From positions 2,170,001 to 2,234,000 of the forward strand of contig NZ_CP089211.1 in assembly GCF_021183825.1 (NCBI RefSeq): a DNA stretch of 64,000 nt, read 5' to 3'. The notes under the pieces are model-generated. The model was not told the origin of the DNA and made no database searches. It was given only the letters and a program-made list of their open reading frames with translations. The position numbers were made by a program, and so were the translations under genes. How positions within the stretch are numbered: position 1 is the stretch's first letter; every line of letters starts with the position of its first letter. This stretch comes from Sinomicrobium kalidii (GTDB lineage Bacteria; Bacteroidota; Bacteroidia; Flavobacteriales; Flavobacteriaceae). Shown in pieces: positions 26,165 to 34,960 of the stretch.

Positions 26165-26363
26165 TCCTTTTTATTTTTAAAATACTTCTTTTTCTTTATA
26201 TATTGAAAACTATGTGTGTTAATTTAAAAACAACACGAAATTTGTAGTTCTTATGGATAAAGTCCCGAAATGGAACGTTAGCTTTTACAGAGAGGAAGAA
26301 AAAGTGTAGCCTTACCCAATCTAAGACACTGCTAAATTCAATAATTTTTCATTTATATCATAA

Positions 26364-26554
26364 CCCCAACTGGTCCTCGTTTGAACTCAATATCGAAAAA
26401 ACATCCATGAAAAATCTACTATCCGCAGTTTTATTCCCTTCCTTTTTGGTATCCGGGCAGGGATTTAATTTTGGTATTTGCCATGCCCTACCCGGGGCAT
26501 ATAAGTGAATGTATAGCACGAAAAAGAGGGATTGTGTATATTTATGTGTTGAAC
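26364..26554 (+). repeat. R4 repeat, copy b (complete, 191 bp)
   Basis: It runs from CCCCAAC (26364-26370) and TGGTCCTCGTTTGA through ATGAAAAATCTACTATCCG, TATCCGGGCAGGGATTTAAT and CCTACCCGGGGCATATAAGT to ATTGTGTATATTTATGT and GTTGAAC (26548-26554). The end matches GTTRRRY and the beginning YYYAAC. A new gene starts 27 bp later. The 26165-26363 part of the gap shows nothing else. Confidence 0.85.
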
Positions 26555-26581
26555 AACACATAAAACGGACGGCAAAAACAA

Positions 26582-26981
26582 ATGAAAGTTTACGGAAAAT
26601 GTAAAAATTGCAAAACTGAAATCGGATATTTTACAAGTACGCATACAAGAGTTGAATTTGCAATGCAAGACGGAAAAAAAAGCGCTGAATTGTAAGAATT
26701 GCGGAACAACAACGGAATTTCATGTTGATGAATTATTTACGAAAGCATCAAAAATTGCTCAAATAGGAGCGGGACTGATTTTTTTAATCGGAACACCGTT
26801 AATATTCTTCTTCGTGAACCCGATATTTACCGGAAGCAGGAATCATTATGTGATTTATATTGTTGGCGGATTTTTGCTCATACCCGTAATAGTTTACGGA
26901 ATTATAAAAAAACAAGACCGAATGAGGGTGAATTCATTTAACAGAAGTAAACTGAAAGGAAGAATTCATAATCCCGGATAA
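26582..26981 (+). pseudogene. Zinc-ribbon membrane protein gene with A8 frameshift
   Basis: ATG at 26582 gives MKVYGKCKNCKTEIGYFTST... and runs into TAA after a run of eight A (26674-26681). Removing one A joins it to the frame KKALNCKNCGTTTEFHVDEL, followed by two membrane segments (IAQIGAGLIFLIGTPLIFFF; YVIYIVGGFLLIPVIVYGII) to TAA at 26981. The joined protein of ~132 residues has two CxxC pairs (zinc ribbon) and two TM helices, so the split is a frameshift mutation, a sequencing error in a homopolymer, or slippage. It follows R4 copy b. Confidence 0.7.
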
Positions 26982-27007
26982 AAAATGCGTTGTACAATAA
27001 CTAAGTG

Positions 27008-27049
27008 TACCAACTGCTCCTCGTTTAAGTATAATACCGAAAAAAATCC
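27008..27049 (+). repeat. R2 repeat directly before the intact donor gene
   Basis: TACCAACTGCTCCTCGTTTA (27008-27027), then ATAATACCGAAAAAAATCC, immediately before the ATG at 27050. In R4 copies the same leader precedes truncated versions of that gene start. GTTGTACA (26989-26996) and TGTACCAAC (27006-27014) form an imperfect inverted repeat. Confidence 0.65.
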
Positions 27050-28015
27050 ATGAAAAATCTATTATTCGCCGTTTTATTCCTCTCCGCTTCCGTATCCGGG
27101 CAGGAATTTAATTTTGACATCTACCATACTTCGCTCCGGGACTATCTGCGGATGGAAGAAAAACTGGGAAGTGAACGCATACCCACCACATCAAACCATG
27201 TTTCCTTTAGCGGAGATGCCCAGCCTATTAAATTCCAACGAAAGGAAAATGAGCTCCCCGACTTAATCGTGTACTATTTTTTTAAGGAAAAGGACAGCAG
27301 CATGTCGTCTGTTCGGTATGAATGGGATGTGTACAACTTTGAGAAAAAAGAGAATAACCGTAAAAACAAAAAGTTTCAAAAGGCTTTAATCAAAAAATAC
27401 CGTGCCCTGGAAAAGGAGATCACGGGTTTATACGGGGCATCCGAAACTGAAGGCGACCTCTCTGATCTAAGCAAAGCTGAAACGGATGGCGGACTGAAAA
27501 AGAAAAATACCTGGCGGCCCAATGATAGTACGGAAATTGAAATGTACACGGCCATTTCTAATTTTTACCGGAAAAAAGGTATGGTCACCACCAACCCTAC
27601 GCATCGTATCCGGCTTTATATACGCAAGATCAAAAAAGACAAAAAGGAAATCCCGAAATTAGACAGTACCAGGGTAACTACTTTAGACCGTATTGCAAAA
27701 GATTTCTTCCATGCCTTACAGGCTAAAAACATGGAGCAATCTAAAGTATATCTGTCCGGTTTAATTGTGCAACAGGTCACCGATGCGCAATTGTATAGCA
27801 TCACCGATAATTTTAACCTGGAAAAAGAAACGGAATTGATGTATAGCGGCGTGCAACTGGCACCGAATGGAAGCACCTACACACTGCTTCAGTATAAACA
27901 CGCCGATGACACCTCAACCCCACCCGGTGCACTGATAAGGGTAATTTTTGATGAGAAAGATAAAATTGCGGGGGTGCAGCCTGTTCAATTGCAGGGGAAA
28001 ATATCGGATAAATAA
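27050..28015 (+). CDS. Secreted hypothetical protein; intact source of the R4 gene start
   Basis: The 321-residue protein has a signal peptide (MKNLLFAVLFLSASVSGQ). After it comes EFNFDIYHTSLRDYLRMEEK, a charged region, and a C-terminal domain (~225-310) resembling DUF3887/NTF2-like folds (DRIAKDFFHALQAKNMEQSK). Its first ~30 codons recur as truncated pieces in R4 copies a, b, d and e, and in part in c, all ending at the same point after CCATAC. This gene is therefore the intact member of a multiplied sequence. The function is unknown. Confidence 0.75.
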   Translation: MKNLLFAVLFLSASVSGQEFNFDIYHTSLRDYLRMEEKLGSERIPTTSNHVSFSGDAQPIKFQRKENELPDLIVYYFFKEKDSSMSSVRYEWDVYNFEKKENNRKNKKFQKALIKKYRALEKEITGLYGASETEGDLSDLSKAETDGGLKKKNTWRPNDSTEIEMYTAISNFYRKKGMVTTNPTHRIRLYIRKIKKDKKEIPKLDSTRVTTLDRIAKDFFHALQAKNMEQSKVYLSGLIVQQVTDAQLYSITDNFNLEKETELMYSGVQLAPNGSTYTLLQYKHADDTSTPPGALIRVIFDEKDKIAGVQPVQLQGKISDK

Positions 28016-28057
28016 GATAACCCCCTACACATACCCTTGCTTTCATATGACTGAAAA

Positions 28058-29824
28058 ATGAACACTACGAAAAATAAGATGTTTCATAAGCTATCGTTTT
28101 TTATTATATTCCTTACAGGGACCAATGTCATATCTCAGGTCGCAATCCCCTATCATCAAGGTTTTGAGAATAATTCTTTTTACACGGACAGTAATATCTA
28201 TATGGATATTGCCGGTCCAAGGTATCCCAATGGTTCTGTTTACCCAATTACACAGCAGCAGGTTATAACAGATGGTGAGGGTTACAGCTGGGAATTAAGT
28301 CCCAATCATCAATCTGGTAATAAGAGTTTGAGATTAACAATACATCGAGAAGATCATCCGCATAATGCAGTAAGTCCAAAATCCAGAGCAGAATTCAGTA
28401 TAAGGTCTAAAGCTGAAAAAGGAGATACTTTTTTTTACAGTTGGCGTTTTTTTGTTCCATCCAATGAAGAATTTGAAGATCATTCTGATGGCTGGAATAT
28501 AATAGGACAATTTTGGGAGACTAATAAAATATTATCTATAGAATATGTTGACAACCCCTCTTCTGTAAGTTTGTCCCGAAAATTACTTTTCCTGCTTTAT
28601 GATCCGAAAGAGAAGAAACATTCTCGTATTCATATAGAAGATGGAATTACCAAAGGGGAATGGAACGAACTTGTATTAAAAATTCATTGGTCCAACCGAG
28701 ATTCTATTTCCAATCCCGATAATTACGGATATCTGAATATATGGATCAATAATAAACCTGTAGTTTCTCACAGATATGTCTATGGAAATAATGATGATGT
28801 TCACAATTATTTCTGTAACTTATCTGAAGATAACGAAATTTCTCCCAGTCAATTTCACTTCCGGAATATTCACAAAGAAAATAGCTCAATAAGCAACCAC
28901 AATATAAAATTCGGACAATACAGAGCTAACCAATTTGGTACTAATTCTATTTATTTTGATGATTTAAAAATCACGGAAATATTTCCTGATAATTCTACCA
29001 GGATTAGGAAGGAATATTGCGCCAATAGTATTCCGCTGGATAATCGTATTTTGAAAATATACCCGATACCGGGTGCTACGGAATACATAGCCCAATTTGA
29101 ACATGATGGAATTTTCGAATATGCTGGAATGGGGAATTCCACAACTCTTAATCTAGATTATGTTGACTTTCTGATCGGTGGAAGAACTTATAATGTAAGT
29201 ATCAGAGCGGTCGGAGTTAAAAACAGTAGATATGGAAAAAGTTGCTCAATCACCATTCCTTCCTCTACCAAATTGAAAAAAGAATATTGTGACATTACAG
29301 TTTCTGCAGATCATCAGGTTTTAGAAGTATATAAAATCCCCGGCGCTACCGAATATATTGCTCGATTCGAAACTTCAGGTATTGTAAATTATGCAGGAAT
29401 GGGGAATTCTACAACATTAAATTTAAATTATATTAACTTTCTCGTCCCCGGCAAAACCTATAATGTGAGAATTAGGGCTGCTGGAGCAGAAAGTAGCACT
29501 TATGGGGAAAGTTGTTCTATTACACTTCCATCTCTATCATCAGAGTTAATTGTTGATTTAGAAAATAGTAGAAATCGGAATATAAAAGAAGAAAATGCGT
29601 TTATTGTATATCCAAACCCCTTTACACATGAAATAAATATTAAAGGAATTACAAATCTGAAAAAGTATAAAATTTTTGATGCTAAAGGGCAGTTAATTCT
29701 AGATAAGGAAACAGATAAAAACAATATAGATCTCAGACACCTCCCCGATGGGATCTATGTTTTATATACCTACGACGCCGCAGGTTTCAGTAAAAAGGTA
29801 GTTAAAATCATCAAAAGACAATGA
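28058..29824 (+). CDS. Heparin-lyase-I-like secreted polysaccharide lyase with T9SS sorting domain
   Basis: The 588-residue protein has a signal peptide. A jelly-roll lyase-like domain follows (~25-300: YPNGSVYPITQQQVITDGEG, SPKSRAEFSIRSKAEKGDTF, FVPSNEEFEDHSDGWNIIGQ), matching heparin lyase I/PL-type proteins. Two tandem ~80-residue repeats are next (each with KEYC..., GATEYIA.FE, YAGMGNSTTLNL), fibronectin-like and nearly identical. The C-terminal ~70 residues (AFIVYPNPFTHEINIKG, then LRHLPDGIYVLYTYDAAG and KKVVKI) are a type A sorting tail, so it is exported by the type IX system and placed at the surface. The substrate is probably an acidic polysaccharide. Confidence 0.85.
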   Translation: MNTTKNKMFHKLSFFIIFLTGTNVISQVAIPYHQGFENNSFYTDSNIYMDIAGPRYPNGSVYPITQQQVITDGEGYSWELSPNHQSGNKSLRLTIHREDHPHNAVSPKSRAEFSIRSKAEKGDTFFYSWRFFVPSNEEFEDHSDGWNIIGQFWETNKILSIEYVDNPSSVSLSRKLLFLLYDPKEKKHSRIHIEDGITKGEWNELVLKIHWSNRDSISNPDNYGYLNIWINNKPVVSHRYVYGNNDDVHNYFCNLSEDNEISPSQFHFRNIHKENSSISNHNIKFGQYRANQFGTNSIYFDDLKITEIFPDNSTRIRKEYCANSIPLDNRILKIYPIPGATEYIAQFEHDGIFEYAGMGNSTTLNLDYVDFLIGGRTYNVSIRAVGVKNSRYGKSCSITIPSSTKLKKEYCDITVSADHQVLEVYKIPGATEYIARFETSGIVNYAGMGNSTTLNLNYINFLVPGKTYNVRIRAAGAESSTYGESCSITLPSLSSELIVDLENSRNRNIKEENAFIVYPNPFTHEINIKGITNLKKYKIFDAKGQLILDKETDKNNIDLRHLPDGIYVLYTYDAAGFSKKVVKIIKRQ

Positions 29825-29928
29825 TAAACGAGCCTACAAGGGTTTTAAAAAACAGTTACTTTAGCAGTTAAAGAAAAATTGACGCGGATTACGAAAAATT
29901 AGACGCGCTCCGCGAATAAAAAGCCGGT

Positions 29929-30042
29929 CCTAACTCCTATCCGGGCAGGAATTTAATTTTGGTATTTGCCATACCCTACCCGGGGAATATAAGTGAATGC
30001 ATAGCACGGGAAAGCGGGATTGTGTATATTTATGTGTTGGGC
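29929..30042 (+). repeat. R4 repeat, copy c (internally deleted)
   Basis: It starts CCTAAC (29929-29934), jumps to TATCCGGGCAGGAATTTAAT, has the tail CCTACCCGGGGAATATAAGT and ends TATGTGTTGGGC (GTTGGGC 30036-30042, matching GTTRRRY). The gene-start part is missing. The next gene starts 26 bp later. Confidence 0.8.
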
Positions 30043-30068
30043 ATTATTAAGAAAACTGAATAAATCGA

Positions 30069-31103
30069 ATGAAATTAAATATTTTAGGACTTGCAATACT
30101 ACTTCTAACCATTTCTTGCAAAATTGTAAAAACACCGGAAAGTCAAAATATTAACCCTATATCATCTAAAATAGATTCAATAGCCGAAGTTAATAACTTC
30201 AATGGTGTAATTCTGTTGGCAAAAGATTCCGTCTTACAATATGAAAAAGCGTTTGGATATTCTGACCTGGAAAATAAAATCGAACTAAATATTACTGACC
30301 AATTTTATATTGGTTCTATAAGCAAGCAAATTACAGCCGTATTAGTTCTTCGAGAATACGAAAATGGTACTCTTAATTTAACAGATAAACTAAACAAATA
30401 CCTGCCTGAAATAAATCAACCGTGGGCAGATGAAGTAACTATACACCATTTATTAACGCATACACATGGCATTGTTGCTATTAATAAGCCATTGGAGTTT
30501 GAGCCTGGAACACAATTTCAATACTCTCAAATAGGATTTGGATTACTGGCTCAAATACTCGAAAAAATAAAAGAAAAATCATTTGAAGAAATAACAACAG
30601 AATTTTTTACAGCATACAACCTGATCAATACCTATCATCCGGGCACTAAAAATTATTCGGATTTAGTAAAAGGATATGAAGAAAACGAAGCAGGAAAGCT
30701 ACTGATTGCCGAAGGTAATCCCGTAAAATATATAGCAGCAGGAGGATTTATATCAAATGTGGAGGATTTGCTAAAATGGAATAAACTGTTGCATTCGGGA
30801 AGATTGGTTAAAACAAGCACTTTAGATCTAATGAGGACTCCATATGCAACGAGGGTCCATCCGATATTTGATAAAATAGAATATGGCTATGGATTACTCT
30901 TTAAGGACGGAGAACAAAATGTTCAGATAGGGGCATTTGGCTATGTGCCAGGTTTTCCTACGGCAAATTATTTTTATCCTCAATCTGGAATTAATTTAAT
31001 TATTTTGGAAAACATTGGAGTAAATTTGAATGATTTTAAAGTAACTTTTAAAACACATACAGATTTAATGGATTTAATAAAAAACGAACGGCCAGTCGAG
31101 TAA
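30069..31103 (+). CDS. Beta-lactamase-like serine hydrolase lipoprotein
   Basis: The 344-residue protein has a lipobox (LLLTISC at ~12-18). The class C beta-lactamase/DD-peptidase fold is shown by FNGVILLAKDSVLQYEKAFG, the catalytic SxxK tetrad SISK in QFYIGSISKQITAVLVLREY (nucleophile Ser), the YxN-type element YSQIGFG, and LLTHTHGI. It probably hydrolyses a peptide or ester in the periplasm or at the surface; the exact substrate is unknown. It follows R4 copy c and precedes copy d, a single-gene unit between two repeats. Confidence 0.88.
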   Translation: MKLNILGLAILLLTISCKIVKTPESQNINPISSKIDSIAEVNNFNGVILLAKDSVLQYEKAFGYSDLENKIELNITDQFYIGSISKQITAVLVLREYENGTLNLTDKLNKYLPEINQPWADEVTIHHLLTHTHGIVAINKPLEFEPGTQFQYSQIGFGLLAQILEKIKEKSFEEITTEFFTAYNLINTYHPGTKNYSDLVKGYEENEAGKLLIAEGNPVKYIAAGGFISNVEDLLKWNKLLHSGRLVKTSTLDLMRTPYATRVHPIFDKIEYGYGLLFKDGEQNVQIGAFGYVPGFPTANYFYPQSGINLIILENIGVNLNDFKVTFKTHTDLMDLIKNERPVE

Positions 31104-31109
31104 ACGGCT

Positions 31110-31300
31110 CCCCCAACTGGTCCTTGTTTGAGCACAACATCGAAAAAACATCAATGAAAAATCTACTATTCGCAGTTTTATTCACTTCCTTTTTTGGTAT
31201 CCGGTGCAGGAATTAAATTTTGGTATTTGCCATACCCTACCCAGGGCATATAAGTGAATGTATAGCACGGAAAGGAGGGATTGTGTATATTTAGGGTACC
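31110..31300 (+). repeat. R4 repeat, copy d (complete, 191 bp)
   Basis: It begins CCCCCAACTGGTCCTTGTTT seven bases after the hydrolase stop, includes ATGAAAAATCTACTATTCGC, the TATCCGGTGCAGGAATTAAA segment (one small insertion) and CCTACCCAGGGCATATAAGT, and ends GATTGTGTATATTTAGGGTA. The 3' GTTRRRY core is degraded here. Confidence 0.85.
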
Positions 31301-31314
31301 AAGCAATATGTTAA

Positions 31315-31758
31315 ATGAAAAATAGCGTTCCTGTATTCCTGTACTTTTTAGCGTTGGCTACTTTTGGGCAAACGCATGGAAATAACAGCCAAACCGTATT
31401 AGAAAAACCAGAAGAACAAGCGGTGGAGCAACGCCATAATGCCGGGCCATCGTCGTTGACATTTGTATCGGATGAAAACAAAGCCAGGCAACTGGCGGAA
31501 TCCGATATAAAAAACGGAACCCCATTCTTGTTGCTTATGGGAGGCATTGCCCCGGTAATCGTAGAAACCGGCCCTGAATTTGAAAAGAAATACGGCGTGT
31601 TTTTTTATGAATACGGCTGTACCGGCCCGGAGGATAAAGTTTTAACCGCCTATAACGAAACCGTTTTTGATTTTCTGGCCGACAAGTTTGGCAAGCAATG
31701 GATGAGAGAAATCCGGGATGATGTTATAGGTTTAAAAGCCTGGAAAAGGAAGGGATGA
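31315..31758 (+). CDS. Secreted hypothetical protein, 147 aa
   Basis: A signal peptide (MKNSVPVFLYFLALATFGQ) is followed by a small alpha/beta domain with ARQLAESDIKNGTPFLLLMG and ETGPEFEKKYGVFFYEYGCT, a pattern seen in other uncharacterised flavobacterial proteins. There is a single Cys and no catalytic motif. It lies directly after R4 copy d, whose promoter-like TATATTT end would drive it. The 200 bp after it show no gene. Confidence 0.7.
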   Translation: MKNSVPVFLYFLALATFGQTHGNNSQTVLEKPEEQAVEQRHNAGPSSLTFVSDENKARQLAESDIKNGTPFLLLMGGIAPVIVETGPEFEKKYGVFFYEYGCTGPEDKVLTAYNETVFDFLADKFGKQWMREIRDDVIGLKAWKRKG

Positions 31759-31958
31759 TATAGCCCTATCGAAGCAATTCGGGCAGCAAAGCCTTCCCGG
31801 ACATATAGCTACAGACCATTTGTAAACCGGAATAATGAACAAGAAGAATTATAAACTAAAAACGGACCCCCCGTGCGCGATTGTATCGCGTTCCCAAGAA
31901 CTACAGAGACAAAGGAGGCTGTGCATAGTTTGCAAACCGTTACCAAACATTTAACAAA

Positions 31959-32873
31959 ATGATGAGAAATAACAACTTTATAGTTGCAATACTTGTATTG
32001 GCCCTATTTTTAAATGCGTGCAATACCAAAAAACAAAGCACAAAAAACAGTGATTCACAGGTTATAGAAAGCCCTTATTTAGGCCAAAAGCCACCAGGTT
32101 TAATTCCCGAAGTTTTTGCCCCGGGCATTATTTCGACAGAAGCGTATTTTGAAGCTGGCGGTACGTTTTCACCAGATATGAAGGAGTTCTATTTCGTTAG
32201 GCAAGGTGGAAAATATGAAAAACGCACACCGCTTGTTATTCGATATGAAAATCATAGTTGGGGAAACGAAACTGTGACCGATATAATACACCCATTCTTT
32301 TCTAAGGATGGTAATATTATGTACCGTGGAAATACATATCGGGAACGAACCGACACTGGTTGGTCAGATATAAAAAACCTTGGAGCACCTTTCAAAGACT
32401 TCCGCATTATGGGGCTCTCGGTTTCATCTAAAGGAACATACTATTTTGATGAGGCAAGTAAGATAGGCACTATTCGCTATTCACGATTAATAAACGGCAA
32501 ACATGAAGAGCCACAAAAAGTGAGTAAGGAGATTAACACAGGGAAATGGATCGCCCACCCCTTCATTGCCCCGGATGAATCTTATTTAATGTGGGATGCT
32601 CAGAAAGAAGATGGATATGGTGATAACGACTTGTATATTAGTTTTCGCCAGAAAGATGGTTCATGGGGAACAGCAATTAACATGGGAAATAAGATAAATA
32701 CAGCACTCCAGGAAAATGGTGCACACGTGACACCCGATGGAAAATATCTGTTTTTTTGGAGGGGATATGAAAAGGTTAGAGAAGATGGAAGTACTTATTG
32801 GATAGGAAGCATTTATTGGGGAGATTTTATTCAGCTAAAAAAAGAACTTCTTGAGAATAAAAACATCAATTAG
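31959..32873 (+). CDS. PD40/WD40-like beta-propeller lipoprotein
   Basis: The 304-residue protein has a lipobox (LFLNAC) and PD40-like blades: [57 protein letters not shown] (then [19 protein letters not shown]) and [16 protein letters not shown]. TolB-like propellers of this kind bind peptides, proteins or glycans; here it is anchored in the membrane with a periplasmic or surface domain. It is a single-gene unit, followed by an R2 copy 4 bp after its stop. Confidence 0.8.
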   Translation: MMRNNNFIVAILVLALFLNACNTKKQSTKNSDSQVIESPYLGQKPPGLIPEVFAPGIISTEAYFEAGGTFSPDMKEFYFVRQGGKYEKRTPLVIRYENHSWGNETVTDIIHPFFSKDGNIMYRGNTYRERTDTGWSDIKNLGAPFKDFRIMGLSVSSKGTYYFDEASKIGTIRYSRLINGKHEEPQKVSKEINTGKWIAHPFIAPDESYLMWDAQKEDGYGDNDLYISFRQKDGSWGTAINMGNKINTALQENGAHVTPDGKYLFFWRGYEKVREDGSTYWIGSIYWGDFIQLKKELLENKNIN

Positions 32874-32917
32874 CAACCAAATGGTCCTCGTTTGAGCACT
32901 GCGGAAACGGGAATCTA
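32874..32917 (+). repeat. R2 repeat, single copy
   Basis: AACCAAATGGTCCTCGTTTG, then AGCACTGCGGAAACGGG: the short R2 unit directly after the propeller gene, without the rest of R4. Confidence 0.65.
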
Positions 32918-32987
32918 ACATATAAAATCATTTTTAACGCTTACCAACCAACAAAAACACACACAACTGAAAGCTAAACAGACATAT

Positions 32988-33326
32988 TTGAAGGGAAAAT
33001 CAGTTTTTGTAGTTTCTTTGATCGTCATCGGAATTACCATACTGACCGTTTATTTAACCGGAATAAATTACAACCGGAGTTTGACTTCAAACCTGTATTT
33101 GTCATTAGGGATCATTGCAACCACGCTTTTCCTGTTTATGACTTACGGGCTTTATAAAGGAATCGGACTGATTGACAATTTTCCAAAATTCAGGAATTTT
33201 AAAAAAGGGGATATTATCGGACATACAGCACCCACTTTTGACACACCGGGGCACCATATACACCGGTACCGGAATTACATTTCTGATGCTGTGTTTTTTA
33301 AAATGGCCGATGTTTTGGCCTTCTAA
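32988..33326 (+). CDS. Small membrane protein, possibly 3'-truncated
   Basis: The frame from TTG at 32988 gives 112 residues with two membrane helices (VFVVSLIVIGITILTVYLTG and LYLSLGIIATTLFLFMTYGL) and a soluble tail (NFPKFRNFKKGDIIGHTAPT). No ATG precedes it in frame, so the start is uncertain. Related proteins usually end with a third hydrophobic segment, which is missing here (the tail ends SDAVFFKMADVLAF), so the 3' end may be lost. The function is unknown. Confidence 0.45.
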   Translation: MKGKSVFVVSLIVIGITILTVYLTGINYNRSLTSNLYLSLGIIATTLFLFMTYGLYKGIGLIDNFPKFRNFKKGDIIGHTAPTFDTPGHHIHRYRNYISDAVFFKMADVLAF

Positions 33327-33428
33327 AAGAATTGCTTGGCAATAAAGATCCTGTCACCGTTGCCATGAAATAATCCTGAAAATTATTATAAATATTATAC
33401 CTGTTGTTAGTCACTGGCGTTTGATTCC

Positions 33429-34277
33429 CTATCTTTCAAGGCTATTAAAGTATGCTGTTAATGTTCTTGGTCTTCTACCTATTATAGTTTCCAATATTAA
33501 AGAGTTACCACCGTGAAACCCAAACTGATCATAATGTTCGAACATCGTCTTTAATTCGTTTTTAGCAAATCCTTCTGGCATTTCTGTTTTTTTTGCGAAA
33601 TCTTCAAAACTAATTTCTTTGGCCTCAACTTTAATTTTTAAGGTTTTTCCAATAATATCCGCCAATTCATTACGATCATACATTCCGTCGGAAGAAAGTT
33701 CAAAAGTGCCATGATCTAATTTATTGTCAATAAAAGCAATAGCTACGACATCTGCTACATCCCGGTAATCTACATAACTCATCCTGGACCATTTAGAATA
33801 AGGTAAAGCAACTTTTTTTGTTTGTTTGATAACAGTCCAGTTCTCGCCGATTGTTTGCATAAATATTGCCGGTTGGAGGATAACAAATTTGATATTTGAT
33901 TCGTAAAGTGCTTCCTCTACAGGGCGTTTGGCCGCATGATTTCCTAAAGATAATGATGGGTGATAGACGCTGGAAAAAACGAATTTTTCGATTTCTGCTT
34001 CCCTGGCGGCTTTAACCATATTTAATCCCATTTCAACTTCATTTTCCACAAAAACGGGATTTAGGTAAAAAACACCATTTATATCTTTAACTGCATTCCT
34101 TAGACTGTCTATATTGTTCAAATCACCAACTACGGTTTCATCAGCTCCGTTTTCTAATGCGTTTTCCCCTTTTTTATCATTTCTTACAAGGGCTTTTATC
34201 TTAATATTTTTTTCCTTGAGTGCAGGTATTATATGTTTTGCAAAATTTCCGGTGGCCCCGATCATTAGTATTTTCAT
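33429..34277 (-). CDS. NmrA-like NAD(P)-binding SDR protein (ECF41 target candidate)
   Basis: The Rossmann motif MKILMIGATGNFAKHI at the start is followed by VVGDLNNIDSLRNAV and FVFSSVYHPSLSLG; this is an atypical SDR of the NmrA/HSCARG type, a redox sensor or epimerase/oxidoreductase. I choose the start at 34277 (282 residues) and not the ATG at 34295, because the sigma promoter read at 34298-34324 would start transcription near 34291, downstream of the earlier ATG. Epimerases/oxidoreductases are standard partners of ECF41 sigma factors, which fits the sigma gene at 34961-35800. Confidence 0.88.
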   Translation of the reverse strand: MKILMIGATGNFAKHIIPALKEKNIKIKALVRNDKKGENALENGADETVVGDLNNIDSLRNAVKDINGVFYLNPVFVENEVEMGLNMVKAAREAEIEKFVFSSVYHPSLSLGNHAAKRPVEEALYESNIKFVILQPAIFMQTIGENWTVIKQTKKVALPYSKWSRMSYVDYRDVADVVAIAFIDNKLDHGTFELSSDGMYDRNELADIIGKTLKIKVEAKEISFEDFAKKTEMPEGFAKNELKTMFEHYDQFGFHGGNSLILETIIGRRPRTLTAYFNSLER

Positions 34278-34297
34278 ATTCTTATGTTTTTTCAAAA

Positions 34298-34324
34298 TAC
34301 GTTGTTAATTCAGATGGAATGACA
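34298..34324 (-). promoter_or_regulatory. ECF41-type promoter of the NmrA-like gene
   Basis: On the minus strand TGTCATT (34324-34318), 16 bp, CGTA (34301-34298). ECF41 promoters are known as TGTCACA-N16-CGTC. The same layout is found before the neighbouring decarboxylase gene. Confidence 0.6.
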
Positions 34325-34426
34325 TTATACCCGCTGTTGTTGATAAATATAAGCAGATAAAAAACACCTTACCTTTAAATAAAATAGGGCATTTTTTATC
34401 TGTTTTTACAATCTTTTTGGAAGATC

Positions 34427-34891
34427 TCAACTAAATTGACCTACTTCATAGGTACCTGCCGGAGTTTCAAAAGCAATATTGAAACGGTTAAAGGTATTAA
34501 TCGAAGTAACCGCCAAGGTCAAATCGACCAGTTCGTCTTCTGTAAAATGCCTGGCAGCCTCTTTATAGACATCATCGGGAACCTGACCATCGTTTAATCT
34601 GGTTACCGCTTCTGCCCAACTTAATGCCGCCTGTTCCTTCTCCGAAAAAAACGGCGCATGTTTCCACGCATCCAACACAAACAATCGTTGTGCAGATTCC
34701 CCTTTGGCCAACAGCTCTTTGGAGTGCATATCCAAACAAAACGCACAACCATTTATTTGCGACACCCTGAATCTAAGGAGTTCTAAAAGTTGTTTGTCAA
34801 TAGTGGAATTGTTCAGATGTTTTGAAACGCCATGCATAGCTTTCAACACGGTATTTCCTTGTTCACTGAAATTTTCTAATCGTTGTTTCAT
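34427..34891 (-). CDS. Carboxymuconolactone decarboxylase / AhpD-like protein
   Basis: The 154-residue protein has the AhpD core LLELLRFRVSQINGCAFCLD, with CxxC and the following MH as the peroxidase-type active site, and AALSWAEAVTRLNDGQVPDD. Proteins of this family reduce peroxides or act in stress-related redox chemistry. It lies between the sigma factor and the NmrA-like gene, and an ECF41-like promoter occurs 33 bp before its start. Length is normal. Confidence 0.92.
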   Translation of the reverse strand: MKQRLENFSEQGNTVLKAMHGVSKHLNNSTIDKQLLELLRFRVSQINGCAFCLDMHSKELLAKGESAQRLFVLDAWKHAPFFSEKEQAALSWAEAVTRLNDGQVPDDVYKEAARHFTEDELVDLTLAVTSINTFNRFNIAFETPAGTYEVGQFS

Positions 34892-34923
34892 TTTTCTTGT
34901 TTATTAAAGGTTTCTGCTTATAA

Positions 34924-34950
34924 GACAAACAAGGGTGATGAAACGTGACA
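34924..34950 (-). promoter_or_regulatory. ECF41-type promoter of the decarboxylase gene
   Basis: On the minus strand TGTCACG (34950-34944), exactly 16 bp, TGTC (34927-34924). It matches the known ECF41 form TGTCACA-N16-CGTC at 9 of 11 positions and leaves a ~25-nt leader before the ATG at 34891. Confidence 0.7.
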
Positions 34951-34960
34951 AAAAACAGTT

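Noticed and set aside
31833..31941. 39-codon frame MNKKNYKLKTDPP...
   Set aside because: No protein-like pattern and no support beyond the ATG; it lies in an otherwise empty gap.
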